The notes under the pieces were generated by a model. It was given only the letters and a program-made list of their open reading frames with translations, did no database searches and was not told where the DNA came from. Positions 22,838-30,017 of a stretch of 30,017 nt of DNA are shown piece by piece (position 1 is the first letter of the stretch; every line of letters starts with the position of its first letter). This DNA is from an uncultured Eubacteriales bacterium (GTDB taxonomy: Bacteria > Bacillota > Clostridia > Tissierellales > Peptoniphilaceae): NCBI GenBank assembly GCA_902488815.1, contig CABTXP010000017.1:1-30017 (forward strand), in the 5' to 3' direction. Position numbers and translations under genes: made by a program.

Positions 22838-23845
22838 ATGGAAAAGATTGTTGAAAATTTAAACAAGATAGAAAAATTAATAGGGAACACGCCTCTATTA
22901 GAAATAACTTACTCATATAAGGAAGAAGTGCAAAAAGTTTACGCAAAATTGGAATACTATAATATCTCAGGCAGCGTAAAGGACAGAATGGCATATTATA
23001 TCCTTAAAAAATCCTATGAAAAAGGTTTAATAAAAAAGGGTGACACTATAGTTGAAGCTACAAGCGGCAACACCGGCATAGCTTTTTGCGCCCTTGGAGC
23101 ATATACTGAAAATCCTGTAATAATATTTATGCCGGATTGGATGAGTGAAGAGAGAAAGAAATTAATCTCATCCTTCGGAGCGAAGATAATTAATGTTTCA
23201 AAAGAAGAAGGAGGATTTTTAGGCAGTATCGAACTTGCAGATAGATATGCAAGGGAACATGAAAATGTATTTTTGCCCCATCAATTTGCAAATAAACTTA
23301 ACGCCGAAGGACAATATTTTTCCCTTGGCAAAGAATTAGTGAGAGATCTAAATAAAAACGGACTTGTCTGCGACGGATTTGTTGCCGGAGTAGGCACAGG
23401 CGGAGTAATAATGGGAGTGTCCAAAGCTATTAAAGAAGTAAATAAAGATGCAAAAGCATTTCCCTTGGAGCCGTCCGAATCCCCGACACTTTCCACAGGC
23501 CACAAAGTAGGTTCACATAAAATTGCAGGCATAAGTGACGAGTTTATTCCTGAACTTTGCAAGCTTAATCAATTAGATGAAATAGTATCTGTAAGTAGCG
23601 ACGACGCAATTATTATGGCGCAAAAACTTGCCAAGAGAGGCCTTGGTGTAGGAATCTCCTCAGGAGCAAACTTTGTGGGAGCTGTAATGGCAAAAGAAAT
23701 TTTGGGAGAAGATAAAGTTGTTGCTACTGTATTTTCAGATGACAACAAAAAATATCTCTCAACAGACTTAATGAAGGAATTGGAAGCAAAGGACAATCAC
23801 TTGTCAAAAGACATTGAGATTATATCCTATAGAGTAGTAAGTTGA
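22838..23845 (+). CDS. cysK: Cysteine synthase family PLP enzyme (O-acetylserine sulfhydrylase type)
   Basis: This 335-residue fold-type II PLP enzyme probably makes cysteine from O-acetylserine and sulfide. The PLP lysine is K48 in SGSVKDRMA; the substrate loop is EATSGNTGIAF (74-84); the phosphate-binding loop is VGTGGVIMG; the C-terminal PLP-ring serine is in GISSGANFVGA. Length exceeds the usual 305-310 by a C-terminal tail of about 30 residues (ELEAKDNHLSKDIEIISYR), with no CBS domain. Cystathionine beta-synthase-like or other beta-replacement activity cannot be excluded. GAGGAGG precedes the ATG. No T-box or S-box leader is present in the 84-nt gap before it. Confidence 0.9.
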   Translation: MEKIVENLNKIEKLIGNTPLLEITYSYKEEVQKVYAKLEYYNISGSVKDRMAYYILKKSYEKGLIKKGDTIVEATSGNTGIAFCALGAYTENPVIIFMPDWMSEERKKLISSFGAKIINVSKEEGGFLGSIELADRYAREHENVFLPHQFANKLNAEGQYFSLGKELVRDLNKNGLVCDGFVAGVGTGGVIMGVSKAIKEVNKDAKAFPLEPSESPTLSTGHKVGSHKIAGISDEFIPELCKLNQLDEIVSVSSDDAIIMAQKLAKRGLGVGISSGANFVGAVMAKEILGEDKVVATVFSDDNKKYLSTDLMKELEAKDNHLSKDIEIISYRVVS

Positions 23846-23867
23846 GGTTAGGGCGATTCCTAATCTC
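23844..23867 (+). other. Hairpin at the end of the cysteine synthase gene
   Basis: GAGGTTAGG (23844-23852) pairs with CCTAATCTC (23859-23867) with one G-U, around the loop GCGATT. It starts on the stop codon but lacks a T-tract, so it may protect the 3' end rather than terminate transcription. Confidence 0.4.
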
Positions 23868-23880
23868 AACCTACAATAGA

Positions 23881-23909
23881 TTGACAAACTTATAAATCTG
23901 TGTTAATAT
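23881..23909 (+). promoter_or_regulatory. Promoter of tRNA-His
   Basis: TTGACA (23881-23886), a 17-nt spacer and TAATAT (23904-23909) make a strong sigma-A promoter. The expected start near 23916 is about 6 nt before the tRNA. Confidence 0.85.
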
Positions 23910-23921
23910 TTTCATCACTGT

Positions 23922-23999
23922 GGTGGGTATGGCCTAGCTGGTTAGGGCGCAAGATTGTGGCTCTTGAGGTCGTGGGTTCGAATCCCACTATCCACCCCA
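23922..23999 (+). tRNA. tRNA-His(GTG)
   Basis: The acceptor GTGGGTA/TATCCAC (one G-U), anticodon stem CAAGA/TCTTG with loop TTGTGGC (anticodon GTG), T arm GTGGG-TTCGAAT-CCCAC and encoded CCA (23997-23999) are all visible. The extra G-1 at 23922 opposite C73, diagnostic of histidine tRNA, is encoded. It has its own promoter and terminator. Confidence 0.97.
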
Positions 24000-24010
24000 T
24001 ATTTTTTAAG

Positions 24011-24048
24011 ATCACTGCTGTGTAACAAGTACATGGCAGTGATTTTTT
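24011..24048 (+). terminator. Rho-independent terminator after tRNA-His
   Basis: A 14-bp stem (24011-24024 with 24030-24043, two internal G-U pairs, loop ACAAG) is followed by six T residues. It starts 11 nt after the tRNA. Confidence 0.93.
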
Positions 24049-24365
24049 ATTCTTTGAAGAAAATAATTTAATTGCATATCCGATTGGCATAAAAATTCAC
24101 GGATTGTAAGTAATAATTTCACCACAAAAAAATTAAAACAAATAAACCTTAGCAACTTGATTAAAATCACATCAAGTTGCTTTTTGTTTTAAGAGTAAGC
24201 AATTCTATTTCATTTCATGTCAAAGAACGTCACAAAAATTTTTTCCTCCACTTTTTTTGTTGAAGTAAAAAACATTTACAAATGGCTAAATTATCAGAAA
24301 AAATAATGAAATTTTTTCAAATATATGTAGCTTTATTTAATAATATAGGGTAAAATATACATAAA
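24049..24365 (+). other. Non-coding gap before mraZ
   Basis: There is no credible coding sequence between the tRNA-His terminator and the mraZ leader. The stretch contains an isolated terminator at 24151-24190 with no gene upstream of it, and AT-rich sequence from 24191. A weak -35/-10 pair, TTCAAA (24317-24322), 18 nt, TAATAT (24341-24346), may be the mraZ promoter; TAAAAT at 24351-24356 is an alternative -10. Confidence 0.5.
24151..24190 (+). terminator. Orphan terminator-like hairpin
   Basis: AGCAACTTGAT (24151-24161) and ATCAAGTTGCT (24171-24181) form a perfect 11-bp stem with a 9-nt loop and a TTTTTGTTTT tail. The nearest gene upstream, tRNA-His, already has its own terminator 100 nt earlier. 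It may be a second stop for readthrough or the end of a small RNA. Confidence 0.75.
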
Positions 24366-24402
24366 GTGGAACGAAGTGGTAAATAGTGGTAGATAATGGT
24401 GG
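24366..24402 (+). promoter_or_regulatory. GTGG repeat array, probable MraZ operator
   Basis: GTGG occurs at 24366, 24376 and 24386, exactly 10 bp apart, and again at 24399 where it doubles as the ribosome-binding site (GGTGG 24398-24402). MraZ proteins are known to bind short G-rich direct repeats just upstream of their own gene and repress the division cluster; a role in autorepression here is inferred. Confidence 0.65.
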
Positions 24403-24407
24403 TTAAT

Positions 24408-24845
24408 ATGTTTATCGGCGAATACGAACACTCTATCGACACAAAGGGCAGAGTGATTATACCGGCAAAATTTAGAGATGAATTAGAGGAGACATTTGTT
24501 ATGACCAAGGGTCTGGACAACTGTCTATTTGTCTACCCTAAAGAAGAATGGCAAGTTATTGAAAGTAAATTAAAAGAACTTCCTATGACTAATCCTGTGG
24601 CAAGAAGTTTCGTGAGAACTTTCTTTGCGGGAGCTTGTGACTGTACTTTGGACAAACAGGGCAGAGTACTTATTCCTCAAAATTTACGCACTCATTCCAA
24701 AATTGCAAAGGACGTTGTTATTATCGGAGTGGCTACCAGATTTGAAATTTGGAGCAAGGAACTTTGGGAAGACTACAACGACTCTGCAGGACTTTCTTAC
24801 GAAGAGTTAGCTACTCAACTTTCTGAGCTGGGAATACAGGTGTAA
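24408..24845 (+). CDS. mraZ: Transcriptional regulator MraZ
   Basis: This 145-residue AbrB-fold DNA-binding protein is the first gene of the division and cell-wall cluster and usually represses it. I start it at the ATG at 24408, giving MFIGEYEHSID as in the family, with GGTGG 5 nt upstream; the ATG at 24396 would add four residues and lies inside the operator repeats. Both DxxxR half-domain motifs are present: D11-TKG-R15 followed by VIIPAKFR, and D82-KQG-R86 followed by VLIP. Members assemble as ring-shaped oligomers, which fits binding to regularly spaced repeats. The gene ends 1 nt before rsmH. Confidence 0.96.
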   Translation: MFIGEYEHSIDTKGRVIIPAKFRDELEETFVMTKGLDNCLFVYPKEEWQVIESKLKELPMTNPVARSFVRTFFAGACDCTLDKQGRVLIPQNLRTHSKIAKDVVIIGVATRFEIWSKELWEDYNDSAGLSYEELATQLSELGIQV

Positions 24846-24846
24846 T

Positions 24847-25788
24847 ATGAATTTTTCTCATAAATCGGTTTTATTTAATGAGACAATTGAAAATTTAAAT
24901 ATAAGAAAAGACAGAATTTATCTTGACGGCACAATTGGCGGTGCAGGGCACTCAAGTGAAATCTTAAGAAGGTTAGGGGGCACAGGCCTTTTAATCGGAC
25001 TCGATCAAGACAGTAAAGCTATTGAGGCTTCAAATGAGAGGCTTAGCCAAATAGGCAATAATTATAAACTCTTTAATACTAATTACGAAAATTTTGAAAA
25101 TATTTTAGATGAACTGAACATTGATAAGGTTGACGGCATATTGCTTGATTTAGGAGTAAGCTCTTATCAATTTGACACGGAAGACAGAGGCTTTTCTTAT
25201 AGATACGATGCAAGGCTTGATATGAGAATGGACACTTCCAAGAGCTTAAGCGCATGGAATATTGTCAATGAATACTCGGAAGGAGAGCTTGCTCGAATAC
25301 TCTTGGTTTACGGCGAAGAAAAATGGGCAAAGCGTATAGCACAGTTCATTGTTTTAGCAAGAAAAGAAAAAACTGTCGACACAACCTTTGAGTTGGTTGA
25401 AATTATAAAAAAAGCAATACCTAAAAAAGTGAGGAGTGAAGGCGGACATCCTGCCAAAAAAACTTTCCAGGCTTTGAGAATAGAAACAAACCGGGAATTG
25501 GATGTGCTTAAAAACTCTTTAGGCAAAATGATTGAAAGGTTAAATCCCGGCGGCAGAATTTGCGTGATTTCATTTCACTCCCTTGAAGACCGCGTGGTAA
25601 AGGACATTTTCAAGTATTACTACTTAGACTGCATATGTCCGCCGGAGATTCCCGTTTGTCAATGTGACAAAAAAAGAGAGATTGAAATTATTACAAAATC
25701 ACCAATCACTCCTTGTGAAGAAGAAATTAGAGAAAACAATCGTTCAAGAAGCGCAAAGCTGAGATGTGCGGAAAAGTTGCAGGTGTGA
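24847..25788 (+). CDS. rsmH: 16S rRNA (cytosine-1402-N4)-methyltransferase RsmH
   Basis: This S-adenosylmethionine-dependent enzyme (older name MraW) methylates C1402 in the decoding centre of 16S rRNA. It has 313 residues, normal for the family. Motifs visible are HKSVLFNETIE at the start, the SAM loop YLDGTIGGAGHS, GLDQD, GILLDLGVSSYQFD, the GFSYR-DARLDMRMD stretch, GGHPAKKTFQALRIETN and VISFHSLEDRVVKD. Position directly after mraZ and before ftsL is canonical. AGGTGTAAT precedes the ATG; translation is likely coupled to mraZ, and the ftsL start lies 1 nt after its stop. Confidence 0.97.
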   Translation: MNFSHKSVLFNETIENLNIRKDRIYLDGTIGGAGHSSEILRRLGGTGLLIGLDQDSKAIEASNERLSQIGNNYKLFNTNYENFENILDELNIDKVDGILLDLGVSSYQFDTEDRGFSYRYDARLDMRMDTSKSLSAWNIVNEYSEGELARILLVYGEEKWAKRIAQFIVLARKEKTVDTTFELVEIIKKAIPKKVRSEGGHPAKKTFQALRIETNRELDVLKNSLGKMIERLNPGGRICVISFHSLEDRVVKDIFKYYYLDCICPPEIPVCQCDKKREIEIITKSPITPCEEEIRENNRSRSAKLRCAEKLQV

Positions 25789-25789
25789 A

Positions 25790-26176
25790 ATGCAAAAAGT
25801 ACAAGAGAAATCAATAATGCCGAAAAATAGCAGAAATAAACTGCTCATACCTTTAATCCTACTCATTGTAGTTGTTGCAATTCTATCTATAATAATGTAT
25901 GCTCATCTTACAAATTTGGATAGAAAAATAGCTAGTCAAGAAGCGGAAATTACAGAACTTAAGAAAAATAAAATTTCTTTGGAAGGCGACATGGTAAACA
26001 TAAAAAGTTCAGGTCAAATTGAAGAAGAAGCTATGTACAAATTGGGCATGGTTTATCCCACAGATGATCAAATTGTATACATAGAGCTAGGCGACAAAAA
26101 AGAAACTAAAGATGTGAATCAAAATGTATTTTTGAGTCCGGTAATTTCAGTGTTGAAATCTTATACTGGAAATTAG
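25790..26176 (+). CDS. ftsL: FtsL/DivIC-type cell division protein
   Basis: This small bitopic membrane protein should bridge the divisome with the class B penicillin-binding protein encoded next. From the ATG at 25790 (AGGTG 4 nt upstream) it has 128 residues; a GTG at 25766 would add eight and overlap rsmH. The N-terminus is short and basic, about 18-40 form one transmembrane helix, about 43-72 form a heptad-like coiled coil (LDRKIASQEAEITELKKNKISLEGDM), and the rest is extracytoplasmic and ends in the YPTDDQIVYIEL segment common in this group. Sequence in FtsL is poorly conserved, so the call rests on topology, coiled coil and position between rsmH and the PBP gene. Confidence 0.88.
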   Translation: MQKVQEKSIMPKNSRNKLLIPLILLIVVVAILSIIMYAHLTNLDRKIASQEAEITELKKNKISLEGDMVNIKSSGQIEEEAMYKLGMVYPTDDQIVYIELGDKKETKDVNQNVFLSPVISVLKSYTGN

Positions 26177-26184
26177 GTGTGATT

Positions 26185-28527
26185 TTGAAATTATTTAATA
26201 GAGAAAAGAAAAACGTTGAAGGGTCAGCGAAAGTTAGAGTTAAAAAGGATTTTTCTTCAAAAGCTAATGGAAAAATTATTTTTCTTCTGGGTTTCTTGAC
26301 TCTTTTACTTTTAATACTGATAATAAAACTTTTTTATTTACAAGTAATTGTGTCTGACGACTATACACGTGTAGCTTTGCGACAAATTACAAGGACAGAA
26401 GAACTCACTTCCGAACGGGGAATTATTTACGACAGAAACAACAAAGAGCTGGCGGTAAATATTGCTGCTGCAGATTGTTATTACAATATGGACCCGGACC
26501 TTACAACGCCTAACGATGAAGAGTCCGATGAAGACTTTCAGGCAAGACTTCAAAGAGAACACGAGAGCAATGCGGAAGAAATTGCTAAAATAACAGGCGT
26601 TGATGCGGAAGAACTTTTGAGCAAAATGCAAGGGGACAAAGTTGTTAAGCTTCTAACCGATGTAGGTAGAAACCAAACACTGGAGCTTAGAGACGCATCT
26701 ATTAATCGTGTGTCCTTGGAGGATAAGGTAAAGAGATCCTATCCTTATAACAATTTAGGTTCTCACATAATTGGATTTGTAAATGATCAAAACATTGGAC
26801 AATACGGCATTGAATCTGAATACGACAGTGTTTTAAGCGGCATATCAGGTAAAAACTTTAAGTATAGACAAGGTGGAGGGGGAAGAATACCCCTTACAGA
26901 ACAGGAAACTTTTGCGCCTAAGGCGGGGCTTTTCCTATCTTTAAACATGGACGTAAATATTGAACAGTACGCACAAGATGCTGCAAGAGAAGCAAAGGAA
27001 AGATTCAGCGCAGAGAAAGTTTCTATAATTGTTCAGGACACAAAGACCGGCGCAATTTTGGCGATGGCAAATGCCGATGACTACAACTTAAATGCACCGC
27101 GAGATCCTCAAACTGAAACTCAAAAAGAAGAGTGGGCTGAGCTTACGGATGAAGAGAGATCCCAAATTTGGTTTAAAAATTGGCGTAACTTTGCCGTCAA
27201 CGACCTTTACGAACCCGGCTCAACTTTTAAACTTATAACGGCAGCAGCCGCGATTGAAGCGGGAGTTTCATGGCCTGACAAACAGTACAACTGTATAGGC
27301 ACAATTACAGACATTCCCGGCGTTAAAATAGGATGTACTTGTAATATCAGAGGTTATAAGACTTTAAGACAAGCAATAGAACAAAGCTGCAACATTTCCT
27401 TTGTACAATTGGGTAGAGAGATGGGCAGAGATCTAATGGAAAAATATATTAGAGCATTTGGCTTTGGTGAAAGAACAGGAGTTGATCTTCCTGCAGAAGA
27501 AGTGGGCAAGGTTCCTTCCGTTGACAGAATAGGACCGGCAGAACTTGCTACATTATCTTATGGTCATGGTATTGCCGTTACTCCTATTCAAATTGTAAAT
27601 GCAGTATCTACAATTGCAAACGGAGGCTATTTAAACACGCCTCACGTGGCTGAAAATATTATGGACGCCGAAGGTAATGTAATTGAAACTATAAAACCCG
27701 AAACAAAGAGACAGGTTATTTCAAAGAGCACATCGGATACAATGCGCAACTTAATGGAACGAGTTGTTAAAAACGGTACAGGTAAGAGAGCTGCCGTAGA
27801 CGGTTACAGAGTCGGTGGCAAGACAGGTACAGCCAACATGGTCGGAGACAACGGCATGTATGCAAAGGGCAAGTATGTGGCATCTTTTGTAGGAGTTGCT
27901 CCTATTAACGATCCGCAAATCACAGTACTTGTAATAGTTAAAGACCCGAAAAACCTTACTCACGGCGGCACAGTTGCGGCACCTTATGCAAGTTATGTAA
28001 TTGACAAGACGCTTACTTATCTCAAAGTGCCTCGTACAGAAAGCATTAATAAAAATAATGATGAAGACATAGTTCGTGTCCCCGATGTCAGAAATCTTTT
28101 ACTTCAAGATGCAGGTAAAATGCTTGTTACAAACGGACTTAAGTTTAACGTAATTACGGAAGAATACTCAACAATGTCCGTAGTAAGAACTCAATCCGTT
28201 GAACCGAACACCTATGTTAAAAAAGGTACCATTGTAGACTTAACGGTTCAGGGAAATGAAAACAAATTTGTAGTTATGCCTGACTTAATTGGCAAGACTA
28301 AGGATGAAGCTACAAGTATTTTAAAAGAAATGAAATTGGAGTATAATGCAATAGGCGACGGAGTAGTTGAATCTCAAAGCCCGAGTGCAGGCTCAAGACT
28401 TGAACCGAAAACGGAAATTGAGATAAAACTTTCTCAATCGGAACCCGGTGAAGACGAACTTATTACAAAATCTTCAGACAAAAAACCCTTAGTAAAAGAA
28501 TCAACCGGAAGGGAAACCACAGATTAA
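26185..28527 (+). CDS. Class B penicillin-binding protein with PASTA domains (FtsI/PBP2x/SpoVD type)
   Basis: This peptidoglycan transpeptidase cross-links septal wall. I favour the TTG at 26185 because AGGTG (26175-26179) is 5 nt upstream; a GTG at 26179 adds two residues. From the TTG it has 780 residues: a basic N-terminus, transmembrane helix at about 30-52, the dimerisation domain, then the transpeptidase with S346-T-F-K349, S401-C-N403 and K546-T-G. Two C-terminal PASTA units follow (IVRVPDVRN... and KFVVMPDLIG...) and a charged tail. Cysteines C370, C384, C386 and C402 cluster around the active site, as in SpoVD-type enzymes. Whether it is the vegetative FtsI or a sporulation version cannot be told; it is the only PBP in this cluster, which favours division. 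Confidence 0.94.
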   Translation: MKLFNREKKNVEGSAKVRVKKDFSSKANGKIIFLLGFLTLLLLILIIKLFYLQVIVSDDYTRVALRQITRTEELTSERGIIYDRNNKELAVNIAAADCYYNMDPDLTTPNDEESDEDFQARLQREHESNAEEIAKITGVDAEELLSKMQGDKVVKLLTDVGRNQTLELRDASINRVSLEDKVKRSYPYNNLGSHIIGFVNDQNIGQYGIESEYDSVLSGISGKNFKYRQGGGGRIPLTEQETFAPKAGLFLSLNMDVNIEQYAQDAAREAKERFSAEKVSIIVQDTKTGAILAMANADDYNLNAPRDPQTETQKEEWAELTDEERSQIWFKNWRNFAVNDLYEPGSTFKLITAAAAIEAGVSWPDKQYNCIGTITDIPGVKIGCTCNIRGYKTLRQAIEQSCNISFVQLGREMGRDLMEKYIRAFGFGERTGVDLPAEEVGKVPSVDRIGPAELATLSYGHGIAVTPIQIVNAVSTIANGGYLNTPHVAENIMDAEGNVIETIKPETKRQVISKSTSDTMRNLMERVVKNGTGKRAAVDGYRVGGKTGTANMVGDNGMYAKGKYVASFVGVAPINDPQITVLVIVKDPKNLTHGGTVAAPYASYVIDKTLTYLKVPRTESINKNNDEDIVRVPDVRNLLLQDAGKMLVTNGLKFNVITEEYSTMSVVRTQSVEPNTYVKKGTIVDLTVQGNENKFVVMPDLIGKTKDEATSILKEMKLEYNAIGDGVVESQSPSAGSRLEPKTEIEIKLSQSEPGEDELITKSSDKKPLVKESTGRETTD

Positions 28528-28537
28528 GGAGAATATT

Positions 28538-29494
28538 TTGAATACCAATATATTAATCTCGGCTATTGGAGCGGCAATACTTGCTCTAATAGGCGGACCC
28601 ATATTTATTCCATGGCTTCGCAACTTAAATGCGGAGCAATCCATTAGAGAAGACGGGCCGAAATCTCACCTTAAAAAAGGGGGGACACCGACTATCGGAG
28701 GGATAATATTTTTAACGGCAGTACTTATAGCGGTACTTGTATTTAAAGTTTTTGACAAAAATATAATTATTATAATGCTTTCAACCTATATGTTTGCTCT
28801 AATAGGTTTTATTGATGACTATATTAAGGTAGTAAAAAAGAGAAACTTAGGTCTTACTGCCAAGCAAAAATTAGCTTTTCAGCTTTTGGCATCAATTATT
28901 GTAATTGTATTTCAATATAGATTCGCGACGCTGCCTACAAGTATTTTCATACCGTTTATCAAAAGATATGTAGACTTCGGGTTTTTATATATTCCTTTTA
29001 TTATATTTGTAATTATCGGAACTACAAATTCAACCAACTTGACTGACGGATTAGACGGACTTTCAAGCGGAGTTACTATAGTTACTATGATATTTTTAGT
29101 TGTAATGGCTAAAATGGTAAATGAAATACAAATTGCAAGATTTGCTGCAGTATTTGCAGGGGCTTTACTTGGATTTTTATTTTACAACAGATACCCTGCA
29201 AGAGTTTTTATGGGAGACACAGGCTCATTAGCTTTAGGCGGAGCCGTAAGTGGAATTGCAATATGTTTAAAGTATCCTTTGATACTTCCTGTACTTGGGG
29301 GAGTTTACTTTATAGAGACGCTTTCCGTAATAATTCAGGTTGTCGTATTTAAAAAGACGGGCAAAAGAGTTTTTCTAATGAGCCCTCTTCATCATCACTT
29401 TGAAGGCAAGGGCTGGAGTGAAAAGAAAGCCGTCTATGTATTTTACTGTGCGGCAATTGTATTCGGACTCTTAGGCTATTTAATGGTGAAATAA
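28538..29494 (+). CDS. mraY: Phospho-N-acetylmuramoyl-pentapeptide transferase MraY
   Basis: This integral membrane enzyme makes lipid I by moving phospho-MurNAc-pentapeptide from UDP onto undecaprenyl phosphate. The 318-residue protein has about ten hydrophobic segments and the family motifs SHLKKGGTPTIGG (about 43-55), IDDYIK, NSTNLTDGLDGLSSG, FMGDTGSLALGG and the HHHFEGKGWSE cytoplasmic loop. The start is TTG at 28538 with AAGGAGA upstream, 10 nt after the PBP stop. The murD ATG overlaps its stop (TAATG). Length and gene order are typical. Confidence 0.97.
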   Translation: MNTNILISAIGAAILALIGGPIFIPWLRNLNAEQSIREDGPKSHLKKGGTPTIGGIIFLTAVLIAVLVFKVFDKNIIIIMLSTYMFALIGFIDDYIKVVKKRNLGLTAKQKLAFQLLASIIVIVFQYRFATLPTSIFIPFIKRYVDFGFLYIPFIIFVIIGTTNSTNLTDGLDGLSSGVTIVTMIFLVVMAKMVNEIQIARFAAVFAGALLGFLFYNRYPARVFMGDTGSLALGGAVSGIAICLKYPLILPVLGGVYFIETLSVIIQVVVFKKTGKRVFLMSPLHHHFEGKGWSEKKAVYVFYCAAIVFGLLGYLMVK

Positions 29495-30017
29495 TGAATA
29501 GAGATGTATTGGTCTTAGGCTTGGGCGTAACAGGCATAGGTGCACGAGATGCACTAATTAAGATGGGCTACAACGTCTATACCTATGACGAAAACAAAAC
29601 TTCAGAAAACGTTGATTTAAACAAAGTAAAGGACTTTTTGTTTTGTATAAAGAGCCCCGGCATCAAACCTTCATCAGAAATAATAAAAAAGCTTGAAGGC
29701 ATGAATATAATAATAATTTCCGATGCGGAGTTTTTCAGTATGTACTCCAAGTGCAAGAATATTATCGGAGTTACAGGCACTAACGGCAAAACTACAAGTG
29801 TGGAGTTAATAAACCATATTTTGAAAAGCGAGAGAACCACGCACTTAGTGGGGAATGTAGGTAAATCCATAATGGACTGTATGGATGCCGAGTCTGAAGA
29901 CGTTACAGTGATGGAACTTTCCAGTTTTCAATTGGAATACACTCACACATTTAAACCTAAGATTGCGATTATTACAAATATAACAAGCGATCATATTGAT
30001 TGGCACGGAAGTTTTGA
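29494..30017 (+). CDS. murD: UDP-N-acetylmuramoylalanine-D-glutamate ligase MurD (truncated by window edge)
   Basis: The first 174 codons of this cytoplasmic ATP-dependent ligase are present and remain open at the right edge. It adds D-Glu to UDP-MurNAc-L-Ala. Visible are the N-terminal UDP-binding Rossmann part (VLVLGLGVTGIGARDAL), the ATP loop GVTGTNGKTT, the Mg/substrate region ELSSFQLEYT and ITNITSDHIDWHGS. ATG overlaps the mraY stop. About 270 further residues would be expected beyond the window. Confidence 0.95.
   Translation, partial: MNRDVLVLGLGVTGIGARDALIKMGYNVYTYDENKTSENVDLNKVKDFLFCIKSPGIKPSSEIIKKLEGMNIIIISDAEFFSMYSKCKNIIGVTGTNGKTTSVELINHILKSERTTHLVGNVGKSIMDCMDAESEDVTVMELSSFQLEYTHTFKPKIAIITNITSDHIDWHGSF

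Noticed and set aside
23890..24090. Minus-strand 66-codon frame containing GFEPTTSRATILRPNQLGH
   Set aside because: It is antisense to tRNA-His, a common spurious translation.
1..30017. CRISPR array, insertion sequence, prophage or integrase
   Set aside because: No repeat-spacer pattern, transposase, terminal inverted repeats or phage genes were seen; gene content is chromosomal housekeeping throughout.

Overview
The window looks like chromosome from a low-GC, anaerobic, butyrate-forming Gram-positive bacterium (Bacillota, Clostridia/Tissierellia type; a Peptoniphilaceae-like anaerobe is my best guess). The grounds are AT-rich sequence, strong GGAGG ribosome-binding sites, frequent TTG/GTG starts, AddAB instead of RecBCD, a type 2 isopentenyl-diphosphate isomerase, a butyryl-CoA-type dehydrogenase with rubredoxin and flavodiiron partners, and a Gram-positive mraZ-rsmH-ftsL-PBP-mraY-murD cluster. 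Identity at genus level is inference. I see no insertion sequence, prophage or CRISPR array.

Layout. 1-3817: a strong promoter drives a two-gene unit, an acyl-CoA dehydrogenase / ETF-alpha FAD domain / rubredoxin fusion followed by an FprA flavodiiron protein, closed by a perfect terminator. 3912-4579 (minus): an XRE regulator followed 10 nt later by tRNA-Thr(CGT). 4656-11193 (plus): a compact eight-gene run with a zinc/manganese-type ABC importer, a gamma-carbonic-anhydrase-like protein, a YbaK deacylase, a phosphohexomutase, a PfkB-fold protein that has lost its catalytic residues, and an isochorismatase-fold hydrolase. 11260-13170: type 2 IPP isomerase and an unrecognised membrane protein. 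13245-14009: a secreted polysaccharide deacetylase with an apparently leaderless transcript. 14071-14872 (minus): a membrane-anchored MltG/LysM-like protein followed directly by tRNA-Ser(CGA). 14932-21330: RluA-family pseudouridine synthase, addB, addA. 21416-22753: butyryl-CoA:acetate-type CoA-transferase. 22838-23845: cysteine synthase. 23922-23999: tRNA-His. 24366-30017: start of the division and cell-wall cluster, running off the right end inside murD.

How it fits together. The fusion protein and FprA make a plausible short electron wire: acyl-CoA (or reduced flavin) to FAD, to a second FAD in the ETF domain, to the rubredoxin iron, to the FMN and diiron site of FprA, ending on O2 or NO. 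This would tie butyrate metabolism to oxygen defence, and the CoA-transferase at 21416 is consistent with a butyrate pathway. This is the most interesting system in the window. Several regulatory patterns also recur: an identical 12-mer, ATTTGATATAAT (an extended -10 promoter), stands before three genes; two divergent gene pairs have interleaved -10 elements; both minus-strand tRNAs sit within 10 nt of the end of a protein gene; and GTGG repeats at 10-bp period precede mraZ.
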